Source: Cytophagales bacterium (lineage in GTDB: Bacteria > Bacteroidota > Bacteroidia > Cytophagales > Microscillaceae). Taken from it: a stretch of DNA of 64,000 nucleotides. Below are positions 36,319 to 46,404 of the stretch, in pieces. Positions within the stretch are counted from its first letter, which is position 1; every line of letters starts with the position of its first letter. Below the pieces are notes generated by a model. The model saw only the letters and a list, made by a program, of their open reading frames with translations, was not told the origin of the DNA and did not search any database. The position numbers and the translations under genes were made by a program. The stretch spans positions 45,738-109,737 of the forward strand of contig RDZE01000017.1 in the NCBI GenBank assembly GCA_004293905.1, given 5' to 3'.

Positions 36319-39147
36319 ATGGAAGATGCTATAGAAATATACGGGGCGAACGAACACAACCTCAAAAATATTGATGTTCTAATCCCTCGCAATCAATTAG
36401 TTGTTATTACAGGGGTAAGCGGCAGCGGAAAATCGTCATTGGCATTTGATACCTTGCACGCTGAAGGACAAAGACGCTACATGGAAAGTTTCTCAGCCTA
36501 TGCACGTTCTTTCATTGGCAATATGGAACGACCCGCAGTAGATAAAATCAACGGGCTTAGTCCTGTCATTGCTATTGAGCAAAAAACGACTACAAGAAAC
36601 CCACGCTCTACGGTAGGCACTACCACCGAAATTTATGACTTTTTCCGATTGTTATTTGCAAGAGCAGGAGAAGCCTACTCTTATGTTACGGGAGAAAAAA
36701 TGGTCAAACAATCAGAAGACCAAATCATAGATAAAATATTGAAAGAGTATGAAGGAAAGAAAATTATACTATTAGCCCCCATTATCAAAGGAAGAAAAGG
36801 GCATTATAGAGAGTTATTTGTACAAATCAGACGCAAGGGTTTTACTAAAGTAAGAGTAGACAGCAAAATAGAGGAAATAAGCCCTAAAATGCAATTAGAC
36901 CGATTTAAGATTCACGACATTGAAGTAGTCATAGATAGATTAGTACCCCAAACAAAAGATAGACACAGATTGGCTCAATCAGTCAATATGGCACTCAAAG
37001 AGGGAAATAACCAAGTAATGCTGATGTACTATGAAAAAGAACAAGATACTAACCCTGTATTGCAACCCATTTATTTCTCTACGGCACTCTCTTGCCCCAC
37101 AAGTGGTATTTCTTATGATGAACCCGCGCCCAATAGTTTTTCTTTTAACTCTCAATATGGGGCTTGTGCCACTTGTACAGGATTAGGTTATTTAGAAACC
37201 ATTACTGAAAATGCCATTATTCCTGACCCTAAGCTAAGTATAAGCAGAGGAGGGATAACACCATTGGGCGAATACAAAGAAAGTTGGATATTCAAACAAA
37301 TAGAGGCTTTGCTAAAAACCAAAAAATTAAGCCTTAGCACACCCATAGAAAAAATTCCACAAGCCATACTTCACGAAATATTGTATGGAACAGAAGATAC
37401 AGTAGCTATTTTTTCAGAAAAAGCACAACGTACTTGGAATAGTACTTTTATGGGTATTATTCCCTATCTGAAAAAACAAAGCGAAGAAGGTACTGAAAAA
37501 ATACAAGAATGGGTAAGAGATTTTATCCAAACAATTACCTGCCCTGAATGTCAAGGAGCAAGACTTAAAAAAGAATCTTTACACTTCAAGATAGACCAAA
37601 TGAATATTTCAGAAGTAGCTGATATGAATTTGGGTATTTTAGCCAATTGGCTCGAAGGATTAGAGAACAGACTCAATAAAACGCAACGAATAATAGCACA
37701 AGAAGTATTAAAGGAGATACGAAAAAGATTAATGTTACTCTTAGACATTGGTTTAGAGTATCTGAGTTTAAGCCGTCCCTTACGTACACTTTCTGGTGGC
37801 GAAGCGCAAAGGATTCGTTTGGCTACACAAATTGGCTCCGCACTTACAAGCGTATTGTATATCTTAGACGAGCCAAGTATTGGATTGCACGCCCGCGATA
37901 ATGAAAAATTGATTCGCTCCTTGCAAAATCTAAGGGACTTGGGCAATACAGTCATTGTAGTGGAGCACGACAAAGATATGATGTTGCGCTCCGATTATAT
38001 TCTCGATATAGGACAAGGTGCAGGCATTCACGGAGGGCGCGTAGTAGCACAAGGAACACCTGCTGAAATAATGACCCAACAAACGCTTACTACAGACTAC
38101 CTAAGTGGAAGGAAAAAAATTGATATTCCTGCAAAAAGAAGGGAAGGAGCAGGAAATACTTTGCTCATTAAGGGGGCAAAAGGAAACAATCTCAAAAATA
38201 TAGATGTGGTATTTCCATTGGGCAAAATGATATGTATCACGGGGGTATCAGGTTCGGGTAAATCCACATTAATCCATGATACATTGTATCCTATTCTAAA
38301 TCAGTATTTTTATCGCGCTAAAAGAAATCCACTACCCTATGAAAGTATAGAAGGGCTACAACATATAGACAAAGTAATAGAGGTAGACCAATCGCCAATA
38401 GGACGAACACCCCGCTCTAACCCTGCTACTTATGTGAACTTTTTTTCAGACATAAGAACATTATTCACACAACTCCCCGAAGCCAAGATAAGAGGCTACA
38501 AACCCGGACGTTTTTCTTTTAATGTGAAAGGAGGGCGCTGTGAAGACTGTCAGGGAGGAGGAATGAAATTAATAGAAATGGATTTTTTACCTGATGTATA
38601 TGTTGCTTGTGAAACCTGCAAAGGAAAAAGATACAATCGTGAAACTTTAGAAGTACGTTTTAAGAGTAAATCAATTGCTGATGTACTTGATATGACAATA
38701 GACCAAGCGGTGGAATTTTTTGAAAACCAACCTACTATTCTTAGAAAAATAAAAGTTCTTCAAGAAGTAGGTTTAGGGTACATCACCTTAGGACAACAAG
38801 CCACAACATTGTCAGGTGGGGAGGCACAACGGGTAAAGTTAGCCACTGAACTTATCAAAAAAGATACAGGCAAAACTTTTTATATCTTAGACGAACCTAC
38901 CACAGGGCTACACTTTGAAGATATCCATATCCTTTTGCAAGTATTGAATAAATTGGTTGAAAAAGGCAATACAGTATTGATTATTGAACACAATATGGAC
39001 GTTATCAAAATGGCTGACCATATCATAGACATAGGACCCGATAGCGGACAAAAAGGAGGTATGATTGTTTGTCAGGGTACTCCTGAAGAGGTAGCACAAT
39101 ATCAGGAGAGCTATACAGCACAGTTTTTGAAACAAGAACTATCTTAA
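36319..39147 (+). CDS. uvrA: Excinuclease ABC subunit A
   Basis: 942 residues, full length. UvrA is the damage-recognition ATPase of nucleotide excision repair. It has two ABC cassettes: Walker A GVSGSGKSSLAFDTL (N-terminal) and GVSGSGKSTLIHDTL (C-terminal), and signature motifs LSGGEAQRIRLA and LSGGEAQRVKLA. The C-terminal zinc site is complete (GGRCEDCQGGG, VACETCKGKRY). The first zinc site reads CPTSG and CATCTGLG, so one of its four Cys is a Ser; this is tolerated in many UvrA proteins of this phylum. The gene overlaps the hisIE stop by four bases in convergent orientation. Confidence 0.97.
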   Translation: MEDAIEIYGANEHNLKNIDVLIPRNQLVVITGVSGSGKSSLAFDTLHAEGQRRYMESFSAYARSFIGNMERPAVDKINGLSPVIAIEQKTTTRNPRSTVGTTTEIYDFFRLLFARAGEAYSYVTGEKMVKQSEDQIIDKILKEYEGKKIILLAPIIKGRKGHYRELFVQIRRKGFTKVRVDSKIEEISPKMQLDRFKIHDIEVVIDRLVPQTKDRHRLAQSVNMALKEGNNQVMLMYYEKEQDTNPVLQPIYFSTALSCPTSGISYDEPAPNSFSFNSQYGACATCTGLGYLETITENAIIPDPKLSISRGGITPLGEYKESWIFKQIEALLKTKKLSLSTPIEKIPQAILHEILYGTEDTVAIFSEKAQRTWNSTFMGIIPYLKKQSEEGTEKIQEWVRDFIQTITCPECQGARLKKESLHFKIDQMNISEVADMNLGILANWLEGLENRLNKTQRIIAQEVLKEIRKRLMLLLDIGLEYLSLSRPLRTLSGGEAQRIRLATQIGSALTSVLYILDEPSIGLHARDNEKLIRSLQNLRDLGNTVIVVEHDKDMMLRSDYILDIGQGAGIHGGRVVAQGTPAEIMTQQTLTTDYLSGRKKIDIPAKRREGAGNTLLIKGAKGNNLKNIDVVFPLGKMICITGVSGSGKSTLIHDTLYPILNQYFYRAKRNPLPYESIEGLQHIDKVIEVDQSPIGRTPRSNPATYVNFFSDIRTLFTQLPEAKIRGYKPGRFSFNVKGGRCEDCQGGGMKLIEMDFLPDVYVACETCKGKRYNRETLEVRFKSKSIADVLDMTIDQAVEFFENQPTILRKIKVLQEVGLGYITLGQQATTLSGGEAQRVKLATELIKKDTGKTFYILDEPTTGLHFEDIHILLQVLNKLVEKGNTVLIIEHNMDVIKMADHIIDIGPDSGQKGGMIVCQGTPEEVAQYQESYTAQFLKQELS

Positions 39148-39767
39148 GATTGAGGGCGGTGTCTTTTTTCTAAGACAGTGATAATATCAGCCAAAGATAT
39201 GTTTTTGTATTGTAATAGTACAAGCCAATGAAAGAGTAAATCGGCACTTTCTTCTTTGAGCCTCTCTATGGAGCCATTGGTAGCCTCTATGATGGTTTCT
39301 GTGGCTTCTTCTCCTACTTTTTGGGCTATTTTATTAATGCCTTTTTGATGCAGTTGGTAGGTATACGATTTTTCATCACCCTCTTCGAATCGTTGTTTGA
39401 TAAGTTTTTCTAAGGCAGAAAGAAATGAAAAAGGAGCTTCAAACGTATTTTTTTCATCAAAACAAGTATCAGCACCTGTATGGCAAACTACCCCTTCGGG
39501 GCGTACTTTTATAAGTAAGGTATCTTGGTCGCAATCTACTATGATTTGTTTTACCCATAGAAAATTCCCTGATGTTTCACCTTTAGTCCATAGGCGTTGG
39601 CGTGTGCGACTATAGAAAGTTACCTTTTTTTCTGCTACTGTTTTTTGATAGGCTTCTTCGTTCATGAAGCCTAACATGAGTACCTTTTGGGTATTTTCGT
39701 CTTGAATAATGGCTGGAATTAGCCCTTCGGGATTTTTATGAAAGTCTAACGGGGATACCGAGTTCAT
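39144..39767 (-). CDS. hisIE: Bifunctional phosphoribosyl-AMP cyclohydrolase / phosphoribosyl-ATP pyrophosphatase
   Basis: 207 residues from the ATG at 39767 ([20 protein letters not shown]); the longer open frame to 39899 is read from inside hisF. Steps two and three of histidine synthesis are fused. The HisI half (about 1-110) has [18 protein letters not shown] and the metal-binding DCDQDTLL and HTGADTC. The HisE half (about 115-207) has [13 protein letters not shown] and [13 protein letters not shown]. It overlaps hisF by 32 bases on the same strand, a sign of close coupling. Confidence 0.94.
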   Translation of the reverse strand: MNSVSPLDFHKNPEGLIPAIIQDENTQKVLMLGFMNEEAYQKTVAEKKVTFYSRTRQRLWTKGETSGNFLWVKQIIVDCDQDTLLIKVRPEGVVCHTGADTCFDEKNTFEAPFSFLSALEKLIKQRFEEGDEKSYTYQLHQKGINKIAQKVGEEATETIIEATNGSIERLKEESADLLFHWLVLLQYKNISLADIITVLEKRHRPQS

Positions 39768-40494
39768 ATAAATATTGTTTGAGAGATGAAATATTGATTT
39801 CGTTGAAGTGAAAAATACTTGCTGCCAATCCTGCATCTGCTTGGGTATGGCTGAAAAGATGACCAAAATCTTCTTGACTGCCCGCCCCTCCTGAGGCAAT
39901 TACAGGGATAGTAAGCATTTCGGTAATTTGTTGCAAGGCATCTATGGCAAATCCTTTTTTCTGCCCATCGTTGTTCATAGATGTAAATAAAATTTCGCCA
40001 GCCCCACGTTCTTGCATTTCTTTTGCCCACTCAAAGAGTGAGAGCGAGGTAGGTTTTTTACCGCCATGTGTATGTACTAACCAATTTCCTTCTATATTTT
40101 TAGCATCAATAGCTACTACCATACACTGACTTCCAAATTGATAAGCGGCTTCGGTTACAAGTTGTGGGTTTTGCACTGCGGCAGAGTTGATAGTAACTTT
40201 ATCAGCCCCCGCTTGCAATAATACTTCTATATCTTGAATACTTTGAATGCCACCACCAACAGTAAAAGGTATGTTAATATGTGAAGCGATTTGATTAACA
40301 AGTTCCTTCAGCGTTTTTCTTTTTTCAAGTGTAGCAGTAATATCCAGAAAACAAAGCTCATCAGCACCTTCTTGTGCATAGCGCGCTGCTAACTCTACGG
40401 GGTCTCCTGCAATAACAAGATTTTCAAACTGTACTCCTTTCACAGTTTGCCCGTCTTTTATATCCAAACAGGGTATAATACGCTTTGTAAGCAT
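39736..40494 (-). CDS. hisF: Imidazole glycerol phosphate synthase, cyclase subunit
   Basis: 252 residues from the ATG at 40494 ([20 protein letters not shown]), the canonical HisF N-terminus; an open frame to 40527 adds eleven unrelated residues. HisF forms imidazole glycerol phosphate and AICAR with the HisH glutaminase. It is a beta/alpha barrel with the two catalytic Asp residues in CLDIKDG (early) and [12 protein letters not shown] (late). It is followed by hisIE, but hisG, D, C, B, H and A are not in the window, so the operon is either split or continues elsewhere. Confidence 0.95.
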   Translation of the reverse strand: MLTKRIIPCLDIKDGQTVKGVQFENLVIAGDPVELAARYAQEGADELCFLDITATLEKRKTLKELVNQIASHINIPFTVGGGIQSIQDIEVLLQAGADKVTINSAAVQNPQLVTEAAYQFGSQCMVVAIDAKNIEGNWLVHTHGGKKPTSLSLFEWAKEMQERGAGEILFTSMNNDGQKKGFAIDALQQITEMLTIPVIASGGAGSQEDFGHLFSHTQADAGLAASIFHFNEINISSLKQYLYELGIPVRLS

Positions 40495-40564
40495 AAATAA
40501 TTTTCCATTGAAATTGTTTAATCGCACAAATTTTGCTATTTTTATCGGAAAATACTAAGTAACT

Positions 40565-42112
40565 ATGCAAAATATTCCTGCTTCTCTGCAACCAAGTTTG
40601 GAAACGGTTGAAAACAACTTTTCACGCACTTCGGGTAGGCTTACACAAGCTGATGTAGCAGCACTTACGGGTATCAATATTCGTGATGCAAAAGATATTT
40701 TAGAGGCATTGATGGCAAAGTATGATTGCCGACTGCAAGTAACCGAAAACGGTGATTTGATTTATAATTTTGGTTCTTCTCCCCATAGAAGAGGTGAGCC
40801 GACTTGGGCAGAATTTTGGGCGAAAGTACAGAAGCAACTTTGGGGAATTTTTGTCTACCTTTTTAAAATATGGATAGCGGTTACTTTAGTAGTGTATTTT
40901 ATTGTGTTTCTTGTAATTCTGATAGCAATGATTATTGCTATGTTTGCGGCTAATAGTAGTAGTGATAGTTCCTCCTCTTCTTCTTCCTCCTCTTCCTCTT
41001 CTTCGGGTGATGGTTTTTTCAAAATTTTGGGAGAACTTTTCATTTCCATTTTTGACTGGAAAACATCTCGAAGTACCTATCATTACTCTACCGATAAACG
41101 TGGTTATGACTATAAAGAATACGATAGTCGGACTTCGCCTTTAGATAAAATTAAAAATAATAAGAAGAATAATGTAGATACTCAATACAGAGATAATTAT
41201 GATGACTATGAAGCAATGCGAGCAAAAGCAGCCTCTAAATCTAACAAAGATTTTATAGCTGCTGTTTATGATTTTGTATTCGGTCCATTGCGTTTAGCCC
41301 CACACCCTTTGACCAATGAAAAAGAATTGGCTGCCTATCTGAGAAGGCAAAAGGGAGTAGTAGTAGTGCCTGAATTGGTAGCATTGGCAGGTTGGACGAG
41401 TGAACAAGCGGAAAATTTTTTCTCACAATCTATTGCACGCTTTGATGGAGAAGCCAAAATCAGCGAGAATAATATACTCTATGGTGATTTTTATAATTTA
41501 ACAAGAAGTGCAGATAAAAGCAAAGATGGCAAAGTCGTATGGTATTGGAATGAGTACGAGCCTCCTTACAAACTGACAGGTAATGGTGTTTGGACTAATA
41601 TAGGTATTGGATTTTTAAATGCCTTTAATTTATCTTTTGCTTTATTTTTCACCTTAGAAGCCATTTTTGAACCCAATAATTTGTCATTTGGCGTTTTAGG
41701 TACTTATTTGTTAGGTTATGTACCTTTGGTTTTTTCTATCATCTTTTTTGGAGTACCTATACTTAGATGGATACAATTATTGCCTAAACGTATGAAAGCG
41801 AGGCAAGAAAATATCAGAAAAAGACTCTTAAAAGTAATTTATGAACGTGAAGGCAGGGCTATACAAGCTAAAATATTATTAGATGAGGTAAATAAAGCGA
41901 ATAAAGAAGAGAAATTAGACCAAAGCACGGTAGAAAGTGTCATGAATAGGTTGTTGGCAGATATTGGCGGAGAAGCAATTTTGAATGAGAAGCAAGAATT
42001 AACCTATCGTTTTGATAGATGGCAAGATGAAATACAAGAAGTGAAGAAAATACGCCTCCAGATAAAACCTGATGAAGATTTAGGACAAATAGTATTAGAC
42101 TCTTCGGATTAA
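40565..42112 (+). CDS. Membrane protein with three winged-helix-like modules and a polyserine stretch
   Basis: 515 residues, not recognised. Three similar segments of about 45-65 residues occur at roughly 24-70, 252-309 and 418-483. Each has a helix-turn-helix-like stretch (LTQADVAALTGINIRDAKD, GVVVVPELVALAGWTSEQA, STVESVMNRLLADIGGEA) and ends in a strand such as LIYNF, ILYGDF or LTYRF, as in winged helices. Membrane helices lie at about 93-128, 345-365 and 375-400. Residues 131-147 are nearly all Ser, next to an Asp/Tyr-rich linker (170-215). It is divergent from hisF. Function unknown; a membrane-bound regulator is one possibility. Confidence 0.6.
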   Translation: MQNIPASLQPSLETVENNFSRTSGRLTQADVAALTGINIRDAKDILEALMAKYDCRLQVTENGDLIYNFGSSPHRRGEPTWAEFWAKVQKQLWGIFVYLFKIWIAVTLVVYFIVFLVILIAMIIAMFAANSSSDSSSSSSSSSSSSSGDGFFKILGELFISIFDWKTSRSTYHYSTDKRGYDYKEYDSRTSPLDKIKNNKKNNVDTQYRDNYDDYEAMRAKAASKSNKDFIAAVYDFVFGPLRLAPHPLTNEKELAAYLRRQKGVVVVPELVALAGWTSEQAENFFSQSIARFDGEAKISENNILYGDFYNLTRSADKSKDGKVVWYWNEYEPPYKLTGNGVWTNIGIGFLNAFNLSFALFFTLEAIFEPNNLSFGVLGTYLLGYVPLVFSIIFFGVPILRWIQLLPKRMKARQENIRKRLLKVIYEREGRAIQAKILLDEVNKANKEEKLDQSTVESVMNRLLADIGGEAILNEKQELTYRFDRWQDEIQEVKKIRLQIKPDEDLGQIVLDSSD

Positions 42113-44089
42113 TCAAGACAAAGTAGGAATGCTTACTTCAAAAGTGGTTTTCCATTCGGTATCTACAATGCTGATTTTTGCACTAATACGCGAGGCGGCT
42201 ACTTTTGCTTTGTAGAGCCCTAAACCATGATTTCCTCCATGGTTAGTACCTTTTTGAAAAATAGTAAACATTTTTGCCATCATTTCTGGAGCAATACCTT
42301 TGCCATTGTCATGTACTCTGATAATTAAACAATTACTTTCTTTATGAGATTTAACATAAATAATGGGCTGGTACTCTATATCATCTTCTTTGATGTTTTC
42401 AATAGCATTTTTGATAATATTGCTTAAAATAATATCTAACATTTCTATATCAGAATATATTTCTTGCTTTTCATCTATATCTACCTTAAAGTTGAAAAAA
42501 GGATAGTGTGGTTCTTTTTTCATACTTTTGATGGTCTTATCTACTACTCTTTTCATGGGAATGGTAGTAGTATGTGTGTTATGGTTTCGTACTTCGCCTA
42601 TCTCAATGAGCTTCATGAGCAAGATTTCCATTTCTTTGATAGTACGTTTTTGCATGAGGAAATAGTGGCTCATCTCGCTTTGCGCGCTTTCTATAAGTGC
42701 TAAATTAGTGATACCTTCCATAGAAGCCAAAGGACCTTTGAGGTCGTGTGAGGCTTTGTATAAAAAAGTATCCATATCGGAGTTAAGTATTTTGAGTTCT
42801 TGCCTGAGTTGAGTAGCTTGTTGATGGCTCTCTTTTACTGCTTTTTGTGTTTGTGAAAGTTTTGTATATATAGAGCGGGTAATAAATAAGATTGTAACAA
42901 TACTCATCAAGCTAAGATAAAGTGTGTATTGTTTAATATCAAGTTGGTATTGTTGCTCTTTATTTTGTTGCTCTAATTGTTGTTTTTGCTTGCTTAAAAG
43001 TTCGTATTCATAAAGACTTTTTTCGGCTTCATAACGGATATTCATGCCCACTAATCTTTCATTTTCTATGGCTTTGGTAGTGCTATCTTGTAGCGTTTGC
43101 GCTTTTAATAATGATTGTAGTGCTTCTTGGTGTTGATTCTGAAGGCGTTGGTACTGACTGAGTTGTTGGTAATATTGTATGATTATTTCTGTGCTGAGGG
43201 TTTGTATTTCTTTTTCATTGAGTTGTAGTAAGTAAGTTTTGGCTTTTTCTTTGTCTTTTTTTAAGGTATAATATTCCAATAATAGTAGGTTTACTTGTGT
43301 TTGTAAAGTTTTGTTTTCTGCTTTAGAGGCATATTGTAAGGCTTGTTCTAAGGTATTTAGCTTTTGGTCAAGACTATACAATTCGCAGAGAGAGCGTGCG
43401 GCAAACCCATATTTTTTTTGTTTGATAAGTTGTGAAATGAGTTGTTCATACTCGGTTTGGGCTTTTTCTTTGAGGTCTTGTTGTGCATATATTTCAGCAC
43501 TATTTTTTAAAATTTGATGATAAATTGTTAAATTTTTTTGAACCTCTACGAAAGTAAATGCCTGTTGTATGTATATTTCAGCATATTGATAGTTTTTGAG
43601 CTGCGAAGATAATTGTGCGAGTTGTAAGTAGCTTTGGCTGATGAGGTTTTTTTGAGTAGTGGTTTTACTAAGTTGTAGGGCTTCTTGTGCGTATCGCTCT
43701 GATTCTTTCCAATAGCCCATTTTTTGGTGTAAGAAGGCATATTCTAATAGAATTTTGATTTTTATAGGTGTGTTATTAACCAATTCATTGATTTTATCAG
43801 TTTGTTGCAAATATCTTAGGGCTGTGGAGAAATCGTTTTTGAGTGTATGCATTCGTGCTATTTTGAGCATACCTTCACTCAGAAATTGATAGTTATTGGT
43901 GCTCTCTGCAATTTTTACTAACTCTTTGAATGTATCAAGTGCCTCTACAAATTGGTGATTTTGTTCCAAAAAATCACCTTTTTCCAATAAAGTATAAAGG
44001 TTTTGATTGTTGGGATTGTGTTGTGAAAAAAGAGGTATAAAACCAATTAGCCAACTACATAACAAAAATAGGCTTATTTTAAATGGCAT
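42113..44089 (-). CDS. TPR-containing sensor histidine kinase
   Basis: 658 residues. A signal peptide (about 1-22) precedes about seven TPR-like repeats (40-340). A membrane helix (389-408) follows, then a short coiled coil and a HisKA domain with the phospho-acceptor His448 in FLYKASHDLKGPLASMEG. The HATPase domain has an N box (NIIKNAIENI), a G1 box (VHDNGKGIAPEMM) and a G2 box (GGNHGLGLYKAKV). All catalytic motifs are intact. No response regulator is adjacent; orphan receivers such as the one at 17.0 kb are candidates. It is convergent with the winged-helix membrane protein, with no spacer. Confidence 0.9.
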   Translation of the reverse strand: MPFKISLFLLCSWLIGFIPLFSQHNPNNQNLYTLLEKGDFLEQNHQFVEALDTFKELVKIAESTNNYQFLSEGMLKIARMHTLKNDFSTALRYLQQTDKINELVNNTPIKIKILLEYAFLHQKMGYWKESERYAQEALQLSKTTTQKNLISQSYLQLAQLSSQLKNYQYAEIYIQQAFTFVEVQKNLTIYHQILKNSAEIYAQQDLKEKAQTEYEQLISQLIKQKKYGFAARSLCELYSLDQKLNTLEQALQYASKAENKTLQTQVNLLLLEYYTLKKDKEKAKTYLLQLNEKEIQTLSTEIIIQYYQQLSQYQRLQNQHQEALQSLLKAQTLQDSTTKAIENERLVGMNIRYEAEKSLYEYELLSKQKQQLEQQNKEQQYQLDIKQYTLYLSLMSIVTILFITRSIYTKLSQTQKAVKESHQQATQLRQELKILNSDMDTFLYKASHDLKGPLASMEGITNLALIESAQSEMSHYFLMQKRTIKEMEILLMKLIEIGEVRNHNTHTTTIPMKRVVDKTIKSMKKEPHYPFFNFKVDIDEKQEIYSDIEMLDIILSNIIKNAIENIKEDDIEYQPIIYVKSHKESNCLIIRVHDNGKGIAPEMMAKMFTIFQKGTNHGGNHGLGLYKAKVAASRISAKISIVDTEWKTTFEVSIPTLS

Positions 44090-44159
44090 TACAAACTTGT
44101 GTATTTTTATTTAAACGTACAAAATACTATTTTTGGTTAATTGTAGCGTTGTTTTTTAT

Positions 44160-46256
44160 TTATAGTTGTATGCCTATAACCATAATGTCGTCCATTTGTT
44201 CGTGATGCGCCTTCCAATTATAAAAAGTTTGTTCAACGATTTGCTTTTGTTCGCTGATATCTTTTTTATGTATTTGCCATAATAAATCTCTAAATCTATG
44301 AATCATAAACTTTTTGCCTTGCTCGCCTCCAAATTGGTCTTGGTAGCCATCAGAGAATAGATAAAGTGAGGTAGGCTGTTCTATGGAAATAGTATGTTTG
44401 GTATAGTTACGTTCATGTAGTAACCTTTCGCCTCCTATGGGCATTTTATTACCTTTTATGACAAACATTTCATTGTTTTGCATATAAATAATGCTTCCCA
44501 TTGCTCCTGCAAATTCTAGTATTTTATTTTCAGAATCAATACAACAAACTACCATATCCATACCATCTCGGTTATGGGTTTCGTCTTGTCTTAGGGCTTT
44601 TTTTATGCCTCTGTGCATTTCATTGAGTATTTTATCGGGTTCTAAAATATCTCTATCAATAACGATTTGGTTGAGCAGGTCGTTGCCTATCATACTCATA
44701 AAGGCACCAGGAATGCCGTGTCCTGTACAATCAACGGCAGCGATTACTAATTTGGGTGCTTCTAAGCGGAGTAAAATTTTTTCCTCTTTCCCATCTACGC
44801 TAATGGTTTGGTAGATAGGCTTGGGGTCGCTGGCATCTAACCAATAAAAATCTCCTGAAACGATATCGCGAGGTTGATAAAAAATAAAATGATTGGGGAG
44901 GTATTGTTTGAAAGTTTCATTAGGGGGTAATATGGCTTTTTGTATGCGCTGTGCGTAGTTAAGGCTTGCGGTAATGTCTTCATTTTTACGCTCAATCACT
45001 TTATTGATTTCCTCTAATTTCATTTTTTGATGTTCAATCTCGAATTTTTGATTTTGTAGAACAGTATTGACTTCTTTTGTTTTTTGGTAGTTAGTCCAGA
45101 TAATAAAGGCTACTGCCAACAAAGACACTACTGTTAAGGTAATCAAAATGATAGCCATCCAAAGCGAGCTCTGTAATATTTCTTGTTGTTTGATTTGTTC
45201 GGCTTGTAATTCCTTATCCTTTTTGAGTAATGCTAATTCAGCTTGTCTTTTTTCACTTTCGTATTGTTCTTTGATTTCATTTATTTTTTTTGTATTTTCT
45301 TGGTTAAAAATCGTGTCTTGTACTGCCGAATACAACAGATGAAATTGATAGGCTTTTTCAAATAACTGTTGAGCCGCATAAATTTGTGAAATATTTAAGT
45401 AGGCTTTTCTTACATCATTTTTAGAATCTATTTCTTGCGCTAATTCAAGGCTTTTTTCAGCATACTCAAGTGCTTGGGTGTATAGTTTTTTGTCTTTATA
45501 AATTTGCCCGATGTTGTTATAGGCATATACCATTGCCCCTTTATTTTTGACAAGTTTGGCTTCGTCTAAAGATTTAAAAAAATAGGCTAAAGCCTCGTCA
45601 GTATTATTTTGCAGCCGATAAACCTCACCAATATCAGAGTAAATAGTAGTCAATCCTTGATGGTCTTTTAATTCTTTCCGTATTTCTAAAGTAAATAAAT
45701 AAGCCTCTAATGATTTTTCATAGGCTTTGATACCTCTATAGGCGCGCCCCATATTCAAATAACAATAACCCTTCATTCTCTTGTCGCCTCTCTTATCAGC
45801 AATATTAAGTGCTTTTTCTAACTCTTTAAGTGCTTGTGTAAAATTACTTTGATAGAGATAAATATTGGCAATATTAATCAAAGAGTAACCTATTTGTTCA
45901 TCGTCTTTAGTACGTTCGGCTTCTTTATAGGCTTGCATGTAATACTCAAAGGCTTTTGAGTAGTTGCTTTTATTACGATAGGCAACACCTAAATAGTTAT
46001 AAGATTTGATAATACCACCACTGAAACTAATTTTTTTAGCCAAATCTAAGGCTTTTTGCGCATATATAATAGTTGTATCGGCAGAAAAATTGCGATAAGA
46101 CCAAGCAATTTCTGAAAGAATATTGACTCGCGTACTATCCTCTTTTTCATAGTTTCGTAAAACTTGCTGCAAGCTATCTAAACGCTTTAGTGATTGTGCT
46201 TTTAGAGTAGAAAAAAAGCATACAAGCGATAATAACACGCATATATATATCTTCAT
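44160..46256 (-). CDS. TPR sensor protein with C-terminal SpoIIE phosphatase (second copy)
   Basis: 698 residues from the ATG at 46256 (MKIYICVLLSLVCFFSTLKA), which opens a clear signal peptide; a frame reaching 46316 adds twenty residues. The layout matches the protein at 19-21 kb: about seven TPRs, a membrane helix (SLWMAIILITLTVVSLLAVA), a coiled coil, then SpoIIE with GDFYWLDASD, AAVDCTGHGIPGAFMSM, NRDGMDMVVC and LFSDGYQDQFGG. All metal-binding Asp residues are present. It is divergent from plsY. The two TPR-SpoIIE proteins are clearly paralogues, more alike in the phosphatase than in the TPR part. Confidence 0.87.
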   Translation of the reverse strand: MKIYICVLLSLVCFFSTLKAQSLKRLDSLQQVLRNYEKEDSTRVNILSEIAWSYRNFSADTTIIYAQKALDLAKKISFSGGIIKSYNYLGVAYRNKSNYSKAFEYYMQAYKEAERTKDDEQIGYSLINIANIYLYQSNFTQALKELEKALNIADKRGDKRMKGYCYLNMGRAYRGIKAYEKSLEAYLFTLEIRKELKDHQGLTTIYSDIGEVYRLQNNTDEALAYFFKSLDEAKLVKNKGAMVYAYNNIGQIYKDKKLYTQALEYAEKSLELAQEIDSKNDVRKAYLNISQIYAAQQLFEKAYQFHLLYSAVQDTIFNQENTKKINEIKEQYESEKRQAELALLKKDKELQAEQIKQQEILQSSLWMAIILITLTVVSLLAVAFIIWTNYQKTKEVNTVLQNQKFEIEHQKMKLEEINKVIERKNEDITASLNYAQRIQKAILPPNETFKQYLPNHFIFYQPRDIVSGDFYWLDASDPKPIYQTISVDGKEEKILLRLEAPKLVIAAVDCTGHGIPGAFMSMIGNDLLNQIVIDRDILEPDKILNEMHRGIKKALRQDETHNRDGMDMVVCCIDSENKILEFAGAMGSIIYMQNNEMFVIKGNKMPIGGERLLHERNYTKHTISIEQPTSLYLFSDGYQDQFGGEQGKKFMIHRFRDLLWQIHKKDISEQKQIVEQTFYNWKAHHEQMDDIMVIGIQL

Positions 46257-46302
46257 GCCTTCGTTGATGATTAATGAATACCCAAATATACAAGAAGAAA
46301 AA

Positions 46303-46344
46303 TTGTTTTTTTGCAAAAAAACGATTATATTTGTACTATATTTG
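46303..46344 (+). promoter_or_regulatory. Tandem -7 boxes and -33 element for plsY
   Basis: TTG at 46303-46305, 20 bases, then TATATTTG at 46326-46333 fits the Bacteroidota consensus. A second TATATTTG occurs at 46337-46344, 11 bases downstream of the first. The plsY ATG is 60 bases further. Confidence 0.6.
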
Positions 46345-46404
46345 CGCTCAAACTAAATCAAAAATCAAGCAAAATATTCATTTTCTCATTTTATTATTTT
46401 TCTG

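Noticed and set aside
39768..39899. Longer hisIE product beginning at 39899
   Set aside because: These bases are the end of hisF in another frame, and the added residues have no similarity to HisI.
40855..41083. Antisense ORFs rich in Glu or Arg opposite the polyserine tract
   Set aside because: They are reverse-strand readings of the Ser codon run and have no promoter or family similarity.
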